A program made the translations under genes and the position numbers. From Betaproteobacteria bacterium (lineage in GTDB: Bacteria > Pseudomonadota > Gammaproteobacteria > Burkholderiales > SG8-41), in contig JAJTHX010000316.1 of assembly GCA_021300125.1 (NCBI GenBank), positions 1 to 7,257 of the forward strand: a stretch of 7,257 nt of DNA, given 5' to 3'. The notes beneath the pieces were generated by a model that saw nothing but the letters and a program-made list of their open reading frames with translations, had not been told where the DNA came from and searched no databases. The stretch's first letter is position 1; every line of letters starts with the position of its first letter. Shown piece by piece: positions 6,053 through 7,257 of the stretch.

Positions 6053-6086
6053 TTGACACAGCTTTGATTCCGAACTGTGGTATAAA
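6053..6086 (+). promoter_or_regulatory. candidate promoter for the MprF-like gene
   Basis: TGG-TATAAA (6078-6086) matches an extended -10 (TGnTATAAT) at five of six -10 positions. TTGACA (6053-6058) is a perfect -35 hexamer, but the spacing is 22 bp, too long for a standard sigma-70 promoter. The extended -10 may therefore act with a weak -35, or the TTGACA may be coincidental. Transcription would start near 6093. Confidence 0.4.
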
Positions 6087-6092
6087 GCCGCG

Positions 6093-6277
6093 GCAACAAG
6101 CTCACACAGACCACTGCAACCGAGGACACTTTTGCCCGGACCGCGAGTCGAAGGCGTCAACGCCCACCGCAACCCTCCGGACACCCCGCCGAACCCAGAC
6201 CCCGCGTCCACCACGGACCGCCGCGCCGCACCTGTTGCCACGGCACGGTCTGGCTTCCACCAACGCCATCACCGAAC
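6093..6277 (+). other. long C-rich leader without Shine-Dalgarno
   Basis: The stretch between the candidate promoter and the MprF-like ATG. By hand count, positions 6161-6277 have 60 C and 25 G in 117 nt, an unusually C-over-G-rich transcript. No Shine-Dalgarno sequence precedes the ATG. The gene's frame is open back to TAA at 6083-6085 but contains no ATG, GTG or TTG in that interval. C-rich, G-poor leaders are the sort of RNA that Rho loads on, so Rho-dependent attenuation is possible. I recognise no riboswitch or small gene in it. Confidence 0.4.
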
Positions 6278-7257
6278 ATGACCGAAATCGCCCGCACGAC
6301 CTGGCTTCAGCGCGCCAAGCGCACCGCGTGGCTGCTGCTCGTCGGCGCGGTGGTGATCTGGTCGGTCTGGCTGCTCTATACCAAGCTGCTCGCCGAAGTC
6401 TCGGCCGACCCGCTGGTCAAGGAACTGCTCGCCGGCGGCGGGATCTGGAACAGCCTGAAGGTAATCTATGCCTCGATCGCGCAGAGCGTGGTCGAAATCA
6501 CCCGCCGCGAATACCTGCAGGCCGCTGCGGCGGCGGTAGTCGCCTACATTGCGCTGGCCTGGTACGACCGCATCGCGCTGATCCACCTTAACCGCCACCA
6601 GGGCATCTCCTGGGGCTACATCGCCACCTGCTCCTTCGTCACTTACGCGCTGGGCCACAACCTCGGCGCGTCGGTGCTCTCCGGCGGCCTGGTGCGGCTG
6701 CGTGCCTACTGTGCCAAGGGGCTCACCGCCGCCGAAGTCGCCGTGCTGGTCGCGCTGTGCTCCTTCACCTTCGCCTACGGCACGATGATCCTGATGGGTT
6801 TCGTGTTCGTGGTCGAGCCCGAGATTGTGCAGTCGCTGGATGCAGTGATCCCGTTTCTGGTGATGCCCGAGGACATCGTCCGACTCATTGGCGTCGGACT
6901 GCTGCTGCTGTGCGGACTGTACGTGCTGGGTTCCTGGCGCGGCTTCAAGCCGGTGCGCATCCGCAACTTCGAGATTTTCTACCCGAAGATGCCCATCGTG
7001 ACGCGCCAGCTGATCGCCGCGCCGCTTGAGATCGTCGCCGCGGCGGCCATCGTTTACTTCGTGCTGCCCGATGCCGGCAACCCCGGATTCCTGATCGTGC
7101 TCGGCGCCTTCCTGCTGTCGTTTTCAGCCGGCCTGATCTCGCAGACCCCGGGCGGCATCGGCGTGATGGAGGCCGTATTCCTCGCCGTGGTCCACACCGT
7201 CCCGCCTTCAGACGTGATTGCGGCGCTGCTCATCTGGCGGCTGTTCTACCTGCTGAT
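6278..7257 (+). CDS. MprF/UPF0104-type (lysylphosphatidylglycerol synthase TM region) membrane protein, 3' truncated
   Basis: The first 326 residues of an inner-membrane protein; the frame is open to the window end. A basic N-terminus (QRAKR, 11-15) precedes transmembrane segments at roughly 17-36, 80-104, 112-128, 150-178, 189-218, 240-263 and 268-288. The conserved NLGASVLSGGLVRLRAY (128-144) and QTPGGIGVMEAVF (289-301) are the hallmark motifs of the MprF flippase / UPF0104 (YbhN-like) family. MprF proteins attach amino acids to phosphatidylglycerol and flip the product across the membrane, giving resistance to cationic peptides; UPF0104-only relatives lack the synthase. Which one this is depends on the missing C-terminus, where a DUF2156 synthase domain would lie. 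The start is the only possible ATG after the upstream stop at 6083, but it lacks a Shine-Dalgarno sequence. It diverges from lysR and might be its target. Confidence 0.88.
   Translation, partial: MTEIARTTWLQRAKRTAWLLLVGAVVIWSVWLLYTKLLAEVSADPLVKELLAGGGIWNSLKVIYASIAQSVVEITRREYLQAAAAAVVAYIALAWYDRIALIHLNRHQGISWGYIATCSFVTYALGHNLGASVLSGGLVRLRAYCAKGLTAAEVAVLVALCSFTFAYGTMILMGFVFVVEPEIVQSLDAVIPFLVMPEDIVRLIGVGLLLLCGLYVLGSWRGFKPVRIRNFEIFYPKMPIVTRQLIAAPLEIVAAAAIVYFVLPDAGNPGFLIVLGAFLLSFSAGLISQTPGGIGVMEAVFLAVVHTVPPSDVIAALLIWRLFYLL

Noticed and set aside
4187..6067. 626-codon open frame on the plus strand opposite alr and lysR
   Set aside because: Antisense shadow of two clear genes, with a low-complexity His/Arg/Gly-rich product and no ribosome site.
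6064..6591. 175-codon plus-strand frame before and over the MprF-like gene
   Set aside because: Its second half overlaps the MprF-like gene out of frame, its ATG lies upstream of the candidate -10, and the Pro/Arg/Thr-rich product resembles no family.
6269..6658. 129-codon minus-strand frame opposite the MprF-like gene
   Set aside because: Shadow of the membrane protein frame, which carries conserved family motifs.
1..7257. CRISPR array, tRNA, rRNA, integrase or toxin-antitoxin module
   Set aside because: I looked for regularly spaced repeats, tRNA-like cloverleafs, rRNA segments and short paired genes on both strands and saw none that could be supported.

Overview
The window is a composite of two kinds of DNA that meet near position 1675. 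Positions 1 to about 1674 are AT-rich, have no long open frame, and carry what look like exons of an animal- or protist-type flavin amine oxidase (polyamine/monoamine oxidase family) separated by short GT-AG introns, plus intronic inverted repeats. From about 1680 to the end the DNA is GC-rich, gene-dense and intron-free, with bacterial operon spacing. By hand count, G+C rises from 15 of 60 bases (1621-1680) to 38 of 60 (1681-1740). The protein types on the right (RadA, Alr, a LysR regulator with an REPGSGTR motif, an MprF-like membrane protein) suggest a proteobacterium, most likely a betaproteobacterium; this is family-level recognition, not a search result.

Layout of the left part: a possible FAD-binding GxGxxG segment broken at a run of 11 G (171-246), exon A (about 443-611), intron 1 (612-870) containing a 167-bp MITE-like inverted-repeat element (657-823), exon B (871-959), intron 2 (960-1223) with a bulged hairpin (1081-1115), and exon C (from 1224, 3' end unclear). 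Exon phases agree across both introns. About 150-200 residues expected between the FAD motif and exon A are absent, so the gene is decayed, rearranged or badly assembled. Positions 1340-1670 hold only AT-rich noncoding DNA with small inverted repeats.

Layout of the right part: four genes on the minus strand, read from right to left as LysR regulator (5027-5935), alanine racemase alr (3950-5020), an alpha/beta hydrolase resembling kynurenine formamidase (3058-3912) and radA (1675-3042). Gaps of 6, 37 and 15 nt suggest one transcript. Diverging from lysR on the plus strand is an MprF/UPF0104-type membrane protein (6278 onward, cut by the window end). The 342-nt divergent region holds two ATTA-N7-TAAT-like boxes 32 bp apart, a plausible LysR operator, then a promoter-like extended -10, then a C-rich leader without a Shine-Dalgarno sequence.

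The bacterial genes are mostly housekeeping: D-alanine supply for peptidoglycan, recombination repair, and lipid or envelope function. The most notable point is the eukaryote/bacterium junction exactly at the radA 3' end. The simplest reading is a chimeric contig (host plus associated bacterium); bacterial DNA inserted in a eukaryotic genome is the less likely alternative. I see no convincing undescribed defence, mobile or RNA system here.
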